From NCBI GenBank assembly GCA_947178105.1, contig CAMWXD010000006.1:1-64000 (forward strand): a DNA stretch of 64,000 nt, in the 5' to 3' direction. Shown here piece after piece: positions 8,578-17,842 of the stretch. The position numbers and the translations under genes are program-made. The DNA comes from an uncultured Eubacterium sp. (GTDB taxonomy: Bacteria > Bacillota > Clostridia > Lachnospirales > Lachnospiraceae). Every line of letters begins with the position of its first letter. Within the stretch, counting starts at the first letter, position 1. The notes below the pieces were generated by a model. The model did no database searches and was not told where the DNA came from. It worked only from the letters and a program-made list of their open reading frames with translations.

Positions 8578-9990
8578 TTATTTTGTTGTTGGCTCGTAAC
8601 GCTTTATTCCAAATGAATCAAACACACACTTTCTTGCCTGCGCAAGGCTTTCAAGCTCCTTTTGGCATATCATCTGCGCCATCAGGTTGCCGATTGCCGT
8701 AGCTTCTCCCGGCCCTGCATAAACCGTCTTTCCAGTTGCATCCGCCGTAAGCTGGTTTAAATATGCCGCATTGGAGCCTCCGCCGATAATATGGATGCTT
8801 TCATACGCTTTCGCCGTATTTTTCTCCAGCTCCCGGACGGTCTTTCCATAGCACTGCGCCAGGCTCTGGTAAATGACCGCCGCGATCTCCCCTGTTGTCT
8901 GCGGCACACGCTGCCCGCTCGTGCGGCAAGCCTCCTGGACTGCCTGCGTCATATTTTCCGGCGCCAAAAACGCGTCGTCATTGACATCCACGCGGGACGG
9001 AAACGCACGGTCAGACTCAGCCATCTCACACAGCTCTGCAAACGAATATGCGTCTTGCAGTTCATGGCGGACAGACTGGATCATCCAAAGCCCCATAATA
9101 TTTTTCAAATACCGGAAACGGTATTCATAGCCGCCTTCATTTGTAAAATTCCCCTGCCGGCTTTCCTCTGTACAAATCGCTTCCGGCGCCTCAATGCCCA
9201 TCAGCGACCACGTCCCGGAGCTGATATACATGCCCCCGTCTGTTGCAACCGGCATTGCCATAACCGCCGAAGCCGTATCGTGGCTGGCGCAGAGCACTAC
9301 CTTGCAGTCAAAGCCGACTTCTTTTTGCAGCTCTTTTTTCAAGCTTCCCACCTCAGTGCCCGGCATTTGCAGCGGCAGGAATATTTCTTTCGGATAGCCA
9401 AGCATTGCAAGCAGCTCTTCGTCCCATTGCTTGTGAACCGGGCTTACAAGCTGTGTCGAAGTGGCGTTTGTATATTCCGATACTTTTTTTCCAGTCAGCA
9501 AAAACTGAAAATAATCCGGCAGCATTAAAAATGTCTTTGCTTTTTCCAAAAGCTGCGGCTCCTGTTTTTTCACTGCCATCAACTGGTAGATCGTGTTAAA
9601 GATTTGCTTTTGGATCCCTGTCCGTGCGTACAGCGCATCTTCCGGGATAATCCTGTACACCTCGCTGTCCATGCCGGCTGTCCGGCTGTCCCGATATCCG
9701 TAAGTATCTCCGAGCACCTTTTCTTCTGCATCCAGCAGCACATAATCAACCGCCCATGTATCAATCGACATGCTTACCGGGATTTTGCCTAATTCCCTGC
9801 ATCTTTTCATGCCGTTTACGATTTCTGCAAACAGGCGCTTTGTATCCCACAACAGCTTTCCTCCCTGCCTGTCCATGCCGTTTTCAAATCGGTAGATCTC
9901 TTCCAGCACCATTGTTCCGTTTTCCAGATGCCCAAGTATATGGCGTCCGCTGGAAGCCCCGATATCTACAGCCAGATAATATGCAGCCAT
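8578..9990 (-). CDS. rhaB: Rhamnulokinase
   Basis: A 470-residue FGGY-family sugar kinase that phosphorylates L-rhamnulose at position 1. Seen: the N-terminal LAVDIGASSGRH phosphate loop, SIDTWAVDYVLLD near residue 71 with the catalytic-type Asp, CASHDTASAV near 235, YISSGTWSLMG near 256, and the C-terminal IIGGGSNAAYLNQLTAD adenosine motif near 393. First gene of the operon. The ATG at 9990 has a GAGGAG site; an upstream in-frame ATG at 10023 does not. Confidence 0.94.
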   Translation of the reverse strand: MAAYYLAVDIGASSGRHILGHLENGTMVLEEIYRFENGMDRQGGKLLWDTKRLFAEIVNGMKRCRELGKIPVSMSIDTWAVDYVLLDAEEKVLGDTYGYRDSRTAGMDSEVYRIIPEDALYARTGIQKQIFNTIYQLMAVKKQEPQLLEKAKTFLMLPDYFQFLLTGKKVSEYTNATSTQLVSPVHKQWDEELLAMLGYPKEIFLPLQMPGTEVGSLKKELQKEVGFDCKVVLCASHDTASAVMAMPVATDGGMYISSGTWSLMGIEAPEAICTEESRQGNFTNEGGYEYRFRYLKNIMGLWMIQSVRHELQDAYSFAELCEMAESDRAFPSRVDVNDDAFLAPENMTQAVQEACRTSGQRVPQTTGEIAAVIYQSLAQCYGKTVRELEKNTAKAYESIHIIGGGSNAAYLNQLTADATGKTVYAGPGEATAIGNLMAQMICQKELESLAQARKCVFDSFGIKRYEPTTK

Positions 9991-10069
9991 TTGTCTCCTC
10001 CTCTCAGCCTGCAAAGGCAACATGCTGTTTTCCGTTACGTTTCAGGCTCCGTTTGTTTTAACTGTCTTG

Positions 10070-10157
10070 ATTATAGGGCAGCGGGCACTTTATTATAATG
10101 TTCCCTGTTAACTAAAATACTGTCCTTATTTTCTGTTTTGTTCAGAAAGCGCTAAAA
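10070..10157 (-). promoter_or_regulatory. rha operon control region with candidate CcpA (cre) site
   Basis: Reading toward rhaB, two perfect TATAAT boxes occur at 10092-10097 and 10070-10075, both with weak -35 sequences, as expected of an activated promoter. AGAAAGCGCTAAAA at 10144-10157 matches a cre consensus (TGAAAGCGCTAACA type) at 12 of 14 positions, suggesting catabolite control. No rhamnose regulator gene lies nearby. Confidence 0.4.
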
Positions 10158-10181
10158 AAGGACTTCCATATCGGAAGTCCT
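10153..10181 (-). terminator. Intrinsic terminator behind proA
   Basis: AGGACTTCC (10159-10167) pairs perfectly with GGAAGTCCT (10173-10181) around a five-base loop, followed on the minus strand by a T6 run. It separates proBA from the rhamnose operon, and its T-run overlaps the candidate cre site. Confidence 0.8.
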
Positions 10182-10236
10182 AACCTGGATGAAGTAGAAT
10201 TGTAACTATACAGACATCCTAAGCACCTAATACCCA

Positions 10237-11499
10237 TTACCGCACCTGCCCATCACCGCGGATCACATATTTATAAGTACACAGCTCCGCCAGCCCCATC
10301 GGCCCTCTTGCATGGAGCTTCTGCGTAGAAATCCCCATCTCGCAGCCCAGCCCAAACTCTCCGCCGTCGGTAAAGCGTGTCGAGGCATTGACATAGACCG
10401 CCGCGCTGTCTACGGCTGCTGTAAAGTGCTCCGCCGCTTTCTGGTCGGATGTAACGATCGCTTCGCTGTGCCCGGTGGAATGCAGGTTGATATGCTCTGC
10501 CGCTTCCTCTACGCTGTCTACGATCTTGACAGCCAGTATATAATCTAAAAATTCGGTGTCAAAATCTGCTTCGCCTGCCGGCGTGCCGCTTATGATGGCT
10601 GCCGCCTCTTCATCCAGCCGCAGCTCTACCGGCTGTCTGCCTGCTTCCTGGCGTTTCCGGCAAAGCGCCTCCTGCATCATCGGCAGAAACTGTGCCGCAA
10701 TCTGCCTGTGCACCAGGCATACTTCCTGTGCATTGCACACGCTTGGGCGGCTTGTTTTTGCATTTTCCACAATGCGTGCAGCCATCGAAAGGTCTGCCGC
10801 TCGGTCTACATAGATGTGGCAGATGCCTGTCCCAGTCTGGATGCATGGCACTGTCGCGTGCTCTACGCACGACCGGATCAGCCCTTTGCCGCCGCGCGGG
10901 ATTAAAAGGTCTACAAACCCTTCGGCAGTCATCAGCTCATTGGCGCTTACACGCGTCGTATCTTCGATTAAATTGACGGCGGTGCGCGGCATTCCCGCTT
11001 CCGTCAGCCCAATCTGCATCGCCTCAACAATCGCATGGCAGGTGCGCCACGCTTCCTTGCCGCTGCGCAGAATACAGACATTGCCGCTTTTAAGAGCAAG
11101 CGCTGCCGCATCGCTGGTTACATTCGGGCGGCTCTCATAGATAATCGCGATCACGCCCATCGGTACGGCTGTTTTTAAAATCCGCATCCCGTTTGGGCGT
11201 ACGATTTCCGACAACACTCTCCCGACTGGGTCTTTCAGTTTTGCGACCTCACGGATGCCTTCTGCCATAGCTTCTATCCGTTTTTCATCCAGCATCAGGC
11301 GATCCAGCATTACCTCCGATATCGTCCCCCTCGCTTCTTCCAGGTCACGTTTGTTGGCTTCTAATATCCTCGCTGCATGTTCTGGCTTTACAAGTGCGTC
11401 TGCCATTTTCAGCAAAGCTGTATTCTTTCGCGCGGTATCCGCCAGCATCAGCGCTGTTTTCGTCTCTTTTGCCTGTATTAAGATCTCCTGCGTCGTCAT
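10237..11499 (-). CDS. proA: Gamma-glutamyl phosphate reductase
   Basis: 420 residues of the aldehyde-dehydrogenase superfamily. Reduces gamma-glutamyl phosphate with NADPH to glutamate semialdehyde, second step of proline synthesis. Seen: the [20 protein letters not shown] segment near residue 113, [12 protein letters not shown] near 139, [14 protein letters not shown] near 241 with the catalytic Cys, and [18 protein letters not shown] near 379. It lies 15 bases behind proB, so the two are co-transcribed and co-translated from the same strand. Confidence 0.96.
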   Translation of the reverse strand: MTTQEILIQAKETKTALMLADTARKNTALLKMADALVKPEHAARILEANKRDLEEARGTISEVMLDRLMLDEKRIEAMAEGIREVAKLKDPVGRVLSEIVRPNGMRILKTAVPMGVIAIIYESRPNVTSDAAALALKSGNVCILRSGKEAWRTCHAIVEAMQIGLTEAGMPRTAVNLIEDTTRVSANELMTAEGFVDLLIPRGGKGLIRSCVEHATVPCIQTGTGICHIYVDRAADLSMAARIVENAKTSRPSVCNAQEVCLVHRQIAAQFLPMMQEALCRKRQEAGRQPVELRLDEEAAAIISGTPAGEADFDTEFLDYILAVKIVDSVEEAAEHINLHSTGHSEAIVTSDQKAAEHFTAAVDSAAVYVNASTRFTDGGEFGLGCEMGISTQKLHARGPMGLAELCTYKYVIRGDGQVR

Positions 11500-11514
11500 A
11501 GCTTCTCCTTTTCA

Positions 11515-12288
11515 TCATTTTTCTGTTTTCCCAAGAAACCGTGTCCCCACCGGTTCCCCTTCTACAATATTATAAAGCTTGCGCGGCCTTGCGCCGTTTG
11601 CAATGATCATATCCACACCGTGTTCCATGACAATCTCGGCTGCATGTAGCTTTGTCACCATGCCACCTGTACCGAGGCTGCTGCCTTTCCCGTCCGCCAG
11701 CTTCACAAGCGCAGGGGTGATCTGTTCCACTAGCGGAATCAACTGTGCGTCCTCACATTTATGCGGGTCTTTCGTATACAGCCCGTCAATATCGCTTAAC
11801 AGCACAAGCAGGTCGGCATTGACGCTGCACGCCACCATAGCCGCCAACGTATCGTTTTCTCCTACAGAGATCTCATCCGTAGCGATCGTATCATTTTCAT
11901 TGACTACCGGAATGACCCCAAGCTCGATCAGGCGCAGAATTGTATTTTCAAAATTCTGTTTGCGGTCTGCATGTGCAAAGTCCTCCCCCGTCAAAAGGAT
12001 CTGTCCGACGATATGGTTATATTCCCCAAACAGCCTGTCATACGTATACATCAGCTCGCATTGGCCTACCGAAGCCGCCGCCTGCTTGGTCGGCATATCC
12101 TCTGGCCTTTCCTTTAACGAAAGCCTGCCGGTTCCCATGCCGATTGCGCCGGATGATACAAGCACAATCTCATTTCCGGCATTTTTCAGGTCGCTCAGTG
12201 TCTTTACAAGAATTTCCACATGGCGGATGTCCAGGCAGCCGGTCGGATACGCCAGCGTGGATGTCCCTACTTTTACTACAATACGCAT
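11515..12288 (-). CDS. proB: Glutamate 5-kinase, short form without PUA domain
   Basis: 257 residues: only the amino acid kinase domain, where E. coli ProB has about 367 with a C-terminal PUA domain. Phosphorylates L-glutamate for proline synthesis. Seen: RIVVKVGTSTLAY at the N-terminus, LVSSGAIGMG near residue 43, PVVNENDTIA near 131, FGEN-like SVGENDTLAA near 146, LLSDIDGLYTKDP near 168 and GTGGMVTKLHAA near 211. PUA-less forms are usual in many Clostridia. First gene of proBA. Confidence 0.95.
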   Translation of the reverse strand: MRIVVKVGTSTLAYPTGCLDIRHVEILVKTLSDLKNAGNEIVLVSSGAIGMGTGRLSLKERPEDMPTKQAAASVGQCELMYTYDRLFGEYNHIVGQILLTGEDFAHADRKQNFENTILRLIELGVIPVVNENDTIATDEISVGENDTLAAMVACSVNADLLVLLSDIDGLYTKDPHKCEDAQLIPLVEQITPALVKLADGKGSSLGTGGMVTKLHAAEIVMEHGVDMIIANGARPRKLYNIVEGEPVGTRFLGKTEK

Positions 12289-12297
12289 ATTTCCTCC

Positions 12298-15200
12298 CTA
12301 AAAAATCAGCTCCTGCTGCCCCATCACCTCGATCTGGGACACGAGCACTGTCTCCGTCTCGTTCCCGCGCAGATGCTCCGCTTTTAAATACTGCATCCCA
12401 TTTTGCATACTGGCGGCGATCAGGTTTAATACATAAATATTGTCAAACCTGTCATAAATCGAATCTCCGCCAAGCCCTGACAGGCAGATCAACTGTGTGT
12501 TTGTCTTTGCCGCCATATCCATCAGCGGCTTGAGCAGATGCGCAGCGTTTGTCTGGGCAAACGGATTGTCCATCAGCAGCACCTTGCCTTCATTCTGGCC
12601 TGCAAACAAATCCGAATCATCTTTGCGCATATAATACAGCAGGCTGGAAAGTATGATAAAGGCAGATAAAAACCCTTCCCCGCCGGAATTGCGCGCCACT
12701 TGAGACCAGGGAATCATATACTCCCGCTGCGCTTCGACTTTGTGCAGGCGGATCTGTACGTTTTCGATGCCGACGATAGCCTCGTACAGATTTTTTGCCG
12801 TCATTGCCTTGCCTAAATATTCCTGTACATTTAAGTTTTGCTCTAACAATTCTATGCATTTTCCTGTCGTCTCATCCATAAAATCACGCAGCCTGATCTG
12901 GTACAGATTTTCGTTTTCCTCCCAGTCCGGCAGAGAGATTTTTAACATCTTGACCGGTTTTTCCCGGATTTGTATGGTAGAATTACGGTCGATGCGCCCC
13001 AGGTTTTTATGAATCTCCTGTACATATTCGCCCAACAGCTCTACAATGCGGTTCTTTTCCTCTTCCACGACAGAAATATCCACCCGGATCTTTTCCATCA
13101 GGCTTTCATAAGACTGCAACGTCGTATAAAGCTGCCGCAGTACCTGTCCCGCATGGTCTGTCAAAGACAGCATCGCTTCGATCGGCTTGCGGTAAAAATC
13201 TTCCGCAAAAGCCTCCCTGCGCACCATCTCGTTCAGCAGCATGGCAAGGTGTTCTTTCTGCTTCTGCCTGCTTTCCCTGCAATGGCTGTAATCCCGTATA
13301 AGCATCCCTTTTTTGCGCCGCAGCTCTTCCCAGGACAGCCGTTCCATTGCTTCCTGTAATGCCGTAATCATCTGCCATTCGCATTTTCTTGCAGAAGCAT
13401 CCTGCAGCTTTTGCCAAGGCATCTTTTCACTGCTTTCTATCTGTTTCTGCGCCTGCTGCCTGCCTAACCCAAATGCAGCCTCTTCCTGCTCCTGCTGCAA
13501 AGCCTCCCACATCCGCTTTTCTTCTTTTGTCATTACCAGATCAGACTCCAGCCCATGCCGGATAAATTCCCACAGTTGCTGCTCCTGAACCGGCAAAAAT
13601 TCGCTGTATTCCGCCAGCGCAGTCAGATGTTCCTCATACCAGCCCACCCGCTTTTGCTCAGACTGTACGGCTTGCTCCAGCTCCTTGCGCTGATGTTCTT
13701 TTTTACTGATCTCTGTGTCAAAATCAACCGGCTGGATCTCTTCTTTTGGAAGTGGCTGTTCTTTGCCGCATTTTTCCATCATCCTTTTTTTCTGCTGTTC
13801 CAGCCGTTGGCTCGCCAGCGCGGCATTTTTATCCGCCTCGTTCCACTGTGCTTTTTTGAGCTCGTACTGCTGCTCGCGGGCGGCTAATAACTGTTCCTGG
13901 TATTCCTCTGCTTTTGCGTCATACACCGTCTGTTCCCATTCCCCGTCCGCCAGCTTGTATTTTTTCTGCCGCCTTACAAGCTCTTTTTGCAGCCTGCGCT
14001 CCTTTTCCCGCGCCCCTTGCAGTAACCGCTCCAGTTCCTGCTGGTGCAGGGAGATCTGGCTTGTAATTGCCTGGTAACGGGTTTCCAGTTCTTCTATGCG
14101 ACTGCCTTGCTCGCTGCTGTATTCCATGCCGCTGCTTTGCTCGCCACTGTATTCCATGCCGCTGTCTTGCTCGCTGCTGCCTTCCGCCGTGTTTTCGGCC
14201 TTCTGCGCTTTTTCGTACTGCGCATAACATGCAGCCTTTTCGGATAAGTCTTCTGCAATGCGGGAAAGGCGGTCAAGCTCGATTTCCTGCTTTCTGGCAC
14301 GCTCCCGCAGCTTCTTTGCCGTAGCGCAGGAAAGCTGCTCTTTCTCCTTTGCCACTGCCATACTGTGCCGCAGTGTTTCAAACTGCTGCTTGTCCCTGAT
14401 ATAAGACTGGTACGCCTGTGTCAATCCTTTTAAGTCCTCCAGCCTGCGCTCTTTTTCACTCTGATCCTTCACGCAGGAACGCATCTGCTGCTGTAGCCTT
14501 TGCAGCTCGTCCGCGAGCCGTTTTGCCTGTTCTTTCTTTTTTAAGATTTCCTCTGTCAGATCTTGCAGCTTCTTTTCTGTCTGCTCTTGTGCTTTCAGCG
14601 CCTGCTCCTGCAACGGTCTGGTTACCGTCTGGCTGCGTAGCTGCTCTCTTTTCTCAAAATAAGACTCATATTCCTCCCGTCTAAGCTGGATCTGCTCTTT
14701 CTTTTTCGCAATCTGCTGCTCCATGGCGGACAGCATCTGCATTCGCCTTTCTTCATCTAGCAGATGCTCGTTAAACAGCAGGTAAAAACTGACCTCGCCG
14801 CATTCCAGCACGGGCTGTTTTTGCTGCGCAGCCTGCTGATCCAACTGTTCCCTTACCATCAGTGGGATCGGGAAAGGAGTATACGGCAGCCCTTTCTCCT
14901 CTGGCTCTTCCTGTATCTGCTTTAGCTTTTCCATATCCCGCGCGGACAGCAGCAGCGCATATGGCAAAAACGGATATGCACGGACAAAGCTTTTGTTTTC
15001 CTCCTGTGAATACGAGTTCTTTTTCAGCCATTCCATCCCATACACATACGTAATGCCAAGCTCTTCAAGCAGCTTTTCAAACGCCTCCGGCAGCTTTAAC
15101 ACCCTGCCCTGTGCCAGGCGCTGGTATTCCTTTTGGAGCTGGTCTTCTTCCTTTTCCAGCCTGCGCTTCGCCCATTCGATCTCGGACAGCTTGCGCCCTG

Positions 15201-17034
15201 CCGCATGGAGTATTTTTTCGGTATCATACAAATCCGCCTCCTCCTGCCCGGCAAGCCCAAAATAACGCATGATCTTACGCCGCTGCTGCAACTGCTGCTC
15301 ATACTGCGCGCATACCTCTTTCACATGCTCTGCTTCCTGCTCCTTCTGCATTTTCTCTTGGCGGATATCTTCTAGGTCTCGCTCGTTTTCCTTCTGCGCC
15401 CAGCTTCCTTCCTCCGCCGACTTTACCATCTGCCGATATTCTTTTTTCAGCCCGTCCAGTTCCTTTTCATATTCCTGCTGGCGGATCTCCAGCGCTGCCG
15501 GCTCATATTCTCCGAGGATATTGCGGATCAGCCCTGGCTGATAGCGCTGGTTATACGCAGCTTCTTTTCCGTCGTATTCCTGTATCCTTGCCTGTACGCT
15601 CCCGATCGAAGTACCCAGGCCCAGGATTTCCTCACGGCGCTTTTTCGCCTTTTCGTCTTCCGACACAGCCTGCGCCTGCAAGCTTTCCAGGTTTTCACGC
15701 GCTTCCTGCGCCTGCTCCTCGTTTTGCCTGCGTTCCCCTTCATAATACAGGCGCAGCGTATGCCCAATCCGGTTGCGCTCCGCACTAAAATCCTGTTCCT
15801 TTTGCCGCAGTACCGCAAGCTGCTGCTCATACTGCGTACATTCCGCCGTCTGCTCTGTAAGCTCCAACTGCTGCCTGGCAAGCTCGAAAAGATGCAGCGT
15901 ATGTTTTGCCTGCGCACACTCCTGCTCCTTTTCATCCCGTTCAAGCTGGATCATCTCGCGTTCCGCCCGCAAAGACCGCTCCTCATGCATCGCTTCATAC
16001 ACCGCTTTTGAAATCTGCTGGTACTGCAAATGCAATGCCTGTGCCAAAATTTGCTGCTGTTGTGCCAAAATACGTTCACAGCTTGCCTGTGCCGTCTCTT
16101 TTGCAGCCCCAAGCTGCCATAAAAAAACACCGATCTGCTCCTGGCGCAGCCGCAGCTCCTTTTCCACTGCCTCGTAGCTCTCGGCAGTTTCCCGGATTCC
16201 CTGCGCCTCCTGTGAAAACTGTCCAATCACATCCCTGCGCCTGATCTTTGACTGGTTGTCCTTGTACTGGCAGACATATTTTTCTACAATATTCTGAAAC
16301 TCCTTCACACGGTTTTTGTCTTTGTTCAGCTTGTTGGCAACGACATCCAGCAGCCAGTTTTCCACCAGCCCTTTCTCATCCTTGCTGTTTATAAACAAAT
16401 CCGACAGCCCGGACTCTTTCTCGTTGACCTTGCATATAATATGCTCCCATTCCTTATAATAAATCCGGTATTCCGCCAGCTTGTCAAAATACTGTCTCGC
16501 CTGCGCGCTGTTATTCATATCATAGCAAAAAAACTTCGCAGACGGGTCTTTTTTATAGCTCTCAAACAACTGCCTGCATGAAGCAAAGCTTTTGAGCACC
16601 ATTTCCTTTTTCCGCCTCTCCACAACCGGAAGATGATGGATATCATAAGGGCACTGCGTCTTATATTCGCTGATAAACTGCACGATCTCCAGATCATCAT
16701 TGGTATCCTGGGGATCTTCGCCGATCTCCTGGCGCCTGCGCACCATCATGCCAGCCATCGCATACCCGCCGCCCTGGCCAAGCGCCCACTCAACCAAAAG
16801 AAACGTCGGCTTTGCCGTCGTAAAATAGCTCGCAAACGGGCGGTCTTTCGCATCCCGAAACCGCTTGTGGACAAACGGCGCCATCATCATCTGCACCAGC
16901 ACCGACTTTCCGCCGCCGTTTTGCATAGACAGCAGCGTACTCCTGCCATTCATATGGAACGTCTCGTCGCTGATACGGATTGCATTGTTATTGTAGTTTA
17001 AGTTAATCATGCGGACTGCGTTGATTTTGCTCAT
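12298..17034 (-). CDS. jetC: Wadjet SMC-like ATPase JetC (MukB-like)
   Basis: 1578 residues, an SMC/MukB-type protein: an N-terminal ATPase half with Walker A MQNGGGKSVLVQ near residue 37, about 1100 residues of Glu/Gln/Lys-rich coiled coil, and a C-terminal half with the signature SGGEGFLSAF near 1450 and Walker B KVLLMDNPFAQ near 1485. The residue after the Walker B Asp is Asn, as is usual in MukB-like Wadjet ATPases. With JetA and JetB it forms a condensin-like complex that extrudes DNA and, with JetD, cuts small circular plasmids. Its ATG overlaps the jetB stop by four bases. A 30-bp tandem repeat lies in the second coiled-coil arm. Last gene of the operon; proB follows closely. Confidence 0.9.
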   Translation of the reverse strand: MSKINAVRMINLNYNNNAIRISDETFHMNGRSTLLSMQNGGGKSVLVQMMMAPFVHKRFRDAKDRPFASYFTTAKPTFLLVEWALGQGGGYAMAGMMVRRRQEIGEDPQDTNDDLEIVQFISEYKTQCPYDIHHLPVVERRKKEMVLKSFASCRQLFESYKKDPSAKFFCYDMNNSAQARQYFDKLAEYRIYYKEWEHIICKVNEKESGLSDLFINSKDEKGLVENWLLDVVANKLNKDKNRVKEFQNIVEKYVCQYKDNQSKIRRRDVIGQFSQEAQGIRETAESYEAVEKELRLRQEQIGVFLWQLGAAKETAQASCERILAQQQQILAQALHLQYQQISKAVYEAMHEERSLRAEREMIQLERDEKEQECAQAKHTLHLFELARQQLELTEQTAECTQYEQQLAVLRQKEQDFSAERNRIGHTLRLYYEGERRQNEEQAQEARENLESLQAQAVSEDEKAKKRREEILGLGTSIGSVQARIQEYDGKEAAYNQRYQPGLIRNILGEYEPAALEIRQQEYEKELDGLKKEYRQMVKSAEEGSWAQKENERDLEDIRQEKMQKEQEAEHVKEVCAQYEQQLQQRRKIMRYFGLAGQEEADLYDTEKILHAAGRKLSEIEWAKRRLEKEEDQLQKEYQRLAQGRVLKLPEAFEKLLEELGITYVYGMEWLKKNSYSQEENKSFVRAYPFLPYALLLSARDMEKLKQIQEEPEEKGLPYTPFPIPLMVREQLDQQAAQQKQPVLECGEVSFYLLFNEHLLDEERRMQMLSAMEQQIAKKKEQIQLRREEYESYFEKREQLRSQTVTRPLQEQALKAQEQTEKKLQDLTEEILKKKEQAKRLADELQRLQQQMRSCVKDQSEKERRLEDLKGLTQAYQSYIRDKQQFETLRHSMAVAKEKEQLSCATAKKLRERARKQEIELDRLSRIAEDLSEKAACYAQYEKAQKAENTAEGSSEQDSGMEYSGEQSSGMEYSSEQGSRIEELETRYQAITSQISLHQQELERLLQGAREKERRLQKELVRRQKKYKLADGEWEQTVYDAKAEEYQEQLLAAREQQYELKKAQWNEADKNAALASQRLEQQKKRMMEKCGKEQPLPKEEIQPVDFDTEISKKEHQRKELEQAVQSEQKRVGWYEEHLTALAEYSEFLPVQEQQLWEFIRHGLESDLVMTKEEKRMWEALQQEQEEAAFGLGRQQAQKQIESSEKMPWQKLQDASARKCEWQMITALQEAMERLSWEELRRKKGMLIRDYSHCRESRQKQKEHLAMLLNEMVRREAFAEDFYRKPIEAMLSLTDHAGQVLRQLYTTLQSYESLMEKIRVDISVVEEEKNRIVELLGEYVQEIHKNLGRIDRNSTIQIREKPVKMLKISLPDWEENENLYQIRLRDFMDETTGKCIELLEQNLNVQEYLGKAMTAKNLYEAIVGIENVQIRLHKVEAQREYMIPWSQVARNSGGEGFLSAFIILSSLLYYMRKDDSDLFAGQNEGKVLLMDNPFAQTNAAHLLKPLMDMAAKTNTQLICLSGLGGDSIYDRFDNIYVLNLIAASMQNGMQYLKAEHLRGNETETVLVSQIEVMGQQELIF
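14104..14193 (-). repeat. Three 30-bp tandem units inside jetC
   Basis: Units at 14104-14133, 14134-14163 and a degenerate 14164-14193 code for a ten-residue repeat (SSEQ.SGMEY type) at about residues 947-977 of JetC. They interrupt the charged coiled coil with a Ser/Gly-rich flexible stretch. The unit keeps the frame, so copy number could vary between strains. Confidence 0.8.
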
Positions 17035-17747
17035 CGTGATTCCTCCTCTATGCCCAGCACCCGCCGCACACGCATATAATGATTCTGGTTCAGCAGGTTC
17101 CAGTCCATAAAGTTGTCCAGCTTTTTCGTCGTCTGGATCATCTCATCCTCTTCCACATATTCAATCAGCCCCTGCTTTTCCAAAAACTTAAGTATATGGT
17201 GCAAAAAGCCTTCCTTTGTCGTCTTTGCCCTTGACCCTTTCTCGTCCGAGCGCAGCGCCTCATAAGCTTCATACATTGCCGCAAAGGCAATCCCCTGCTC
17301 CGACTGCTCCTGTTCACTGCTGCCTGCCCCTGCCTTTAAATAGGCGCTGATGCTGTTTTGCACTTCCCCGACCCGCAGAAAATCCCTTGCCTTGCTGCTC
17401 CTGCCCTGCCCGTCATAAAACTCGGTAAGCAGCGTCAGGATGACAAACTGCGACAGAAAATAATCCCGGTCTGTCCCGCCGGACTTGCAGAGCGCCGCCT
17501 TGAGCTGTGCTTTGGAAAAGCCGAGAAAATGATTTTCCTCCTGCGGGATCAGATAAATCACCTCTCCGTAACGCTCGATACTGCTGGATGCCATTTCGCC
17601 CTGCGATTTGACCAGATTTTGTATCTGTTCATTTTCCGCATATGCCTGATAGAGCCTGCTTTCCGCCTCCTCACGGATCTCATGGTGCTCTAACAGGTAA
17701 TAAAATATCTCCTGGCTGATGCGGATATCCTCCATTTCATATGCCAT
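17031..17747 (-). CDS. jetB: Wadjet MukE-like subunit JetB
   Basis: 238 residues, predicted winged-helix (KITE/MukE-like) accessory protein of the Wadjet condensin. Seen: DIRISQEIFYYLLEHHEIRE at the start, a LSQFVILTLLTEFYDGQG core near 98, and a C-terminal helical part FLHHILKFLEKQGLIEYVEE near 183 typical of a winged helix. Identification rests on position between JetA and JetC and on size. The stop overlaps the jetC start (ATGA-type coupling), implying linked translation. Confidence 0.82.
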   Translation of the reverse strand: MAYEMEDIRISQEIFYYLLEHHEIREEAESRLYQAYAENEQIQNLVKSQGEMASSSIERYGEVIYLIPQEENHFLGFSKAQLKAALCKSGGTDRDYFLSQFVILTLLTEFYDGQGRSSKARDFLRVGEVQNSISAYLKAGAGSSEQEQSEQGIAFAAMYEAYEALRSDEKGSRAKTTKEGFLHHILKFLEKQGLIEYVEEDEMIQTTKKLDNFMDWNLLNQNHYMRVRRVLGIEEESR

Positions 17748-17842
17748 AAAACCTTCCTGCCCTTTCTATTTTCCCACTTTATCTTTTGTCTTTTTTCTTC
17801 CCGCTTTTCCTGCATCTGGCGGCTGCTTTTGTCTGTTCTGCT

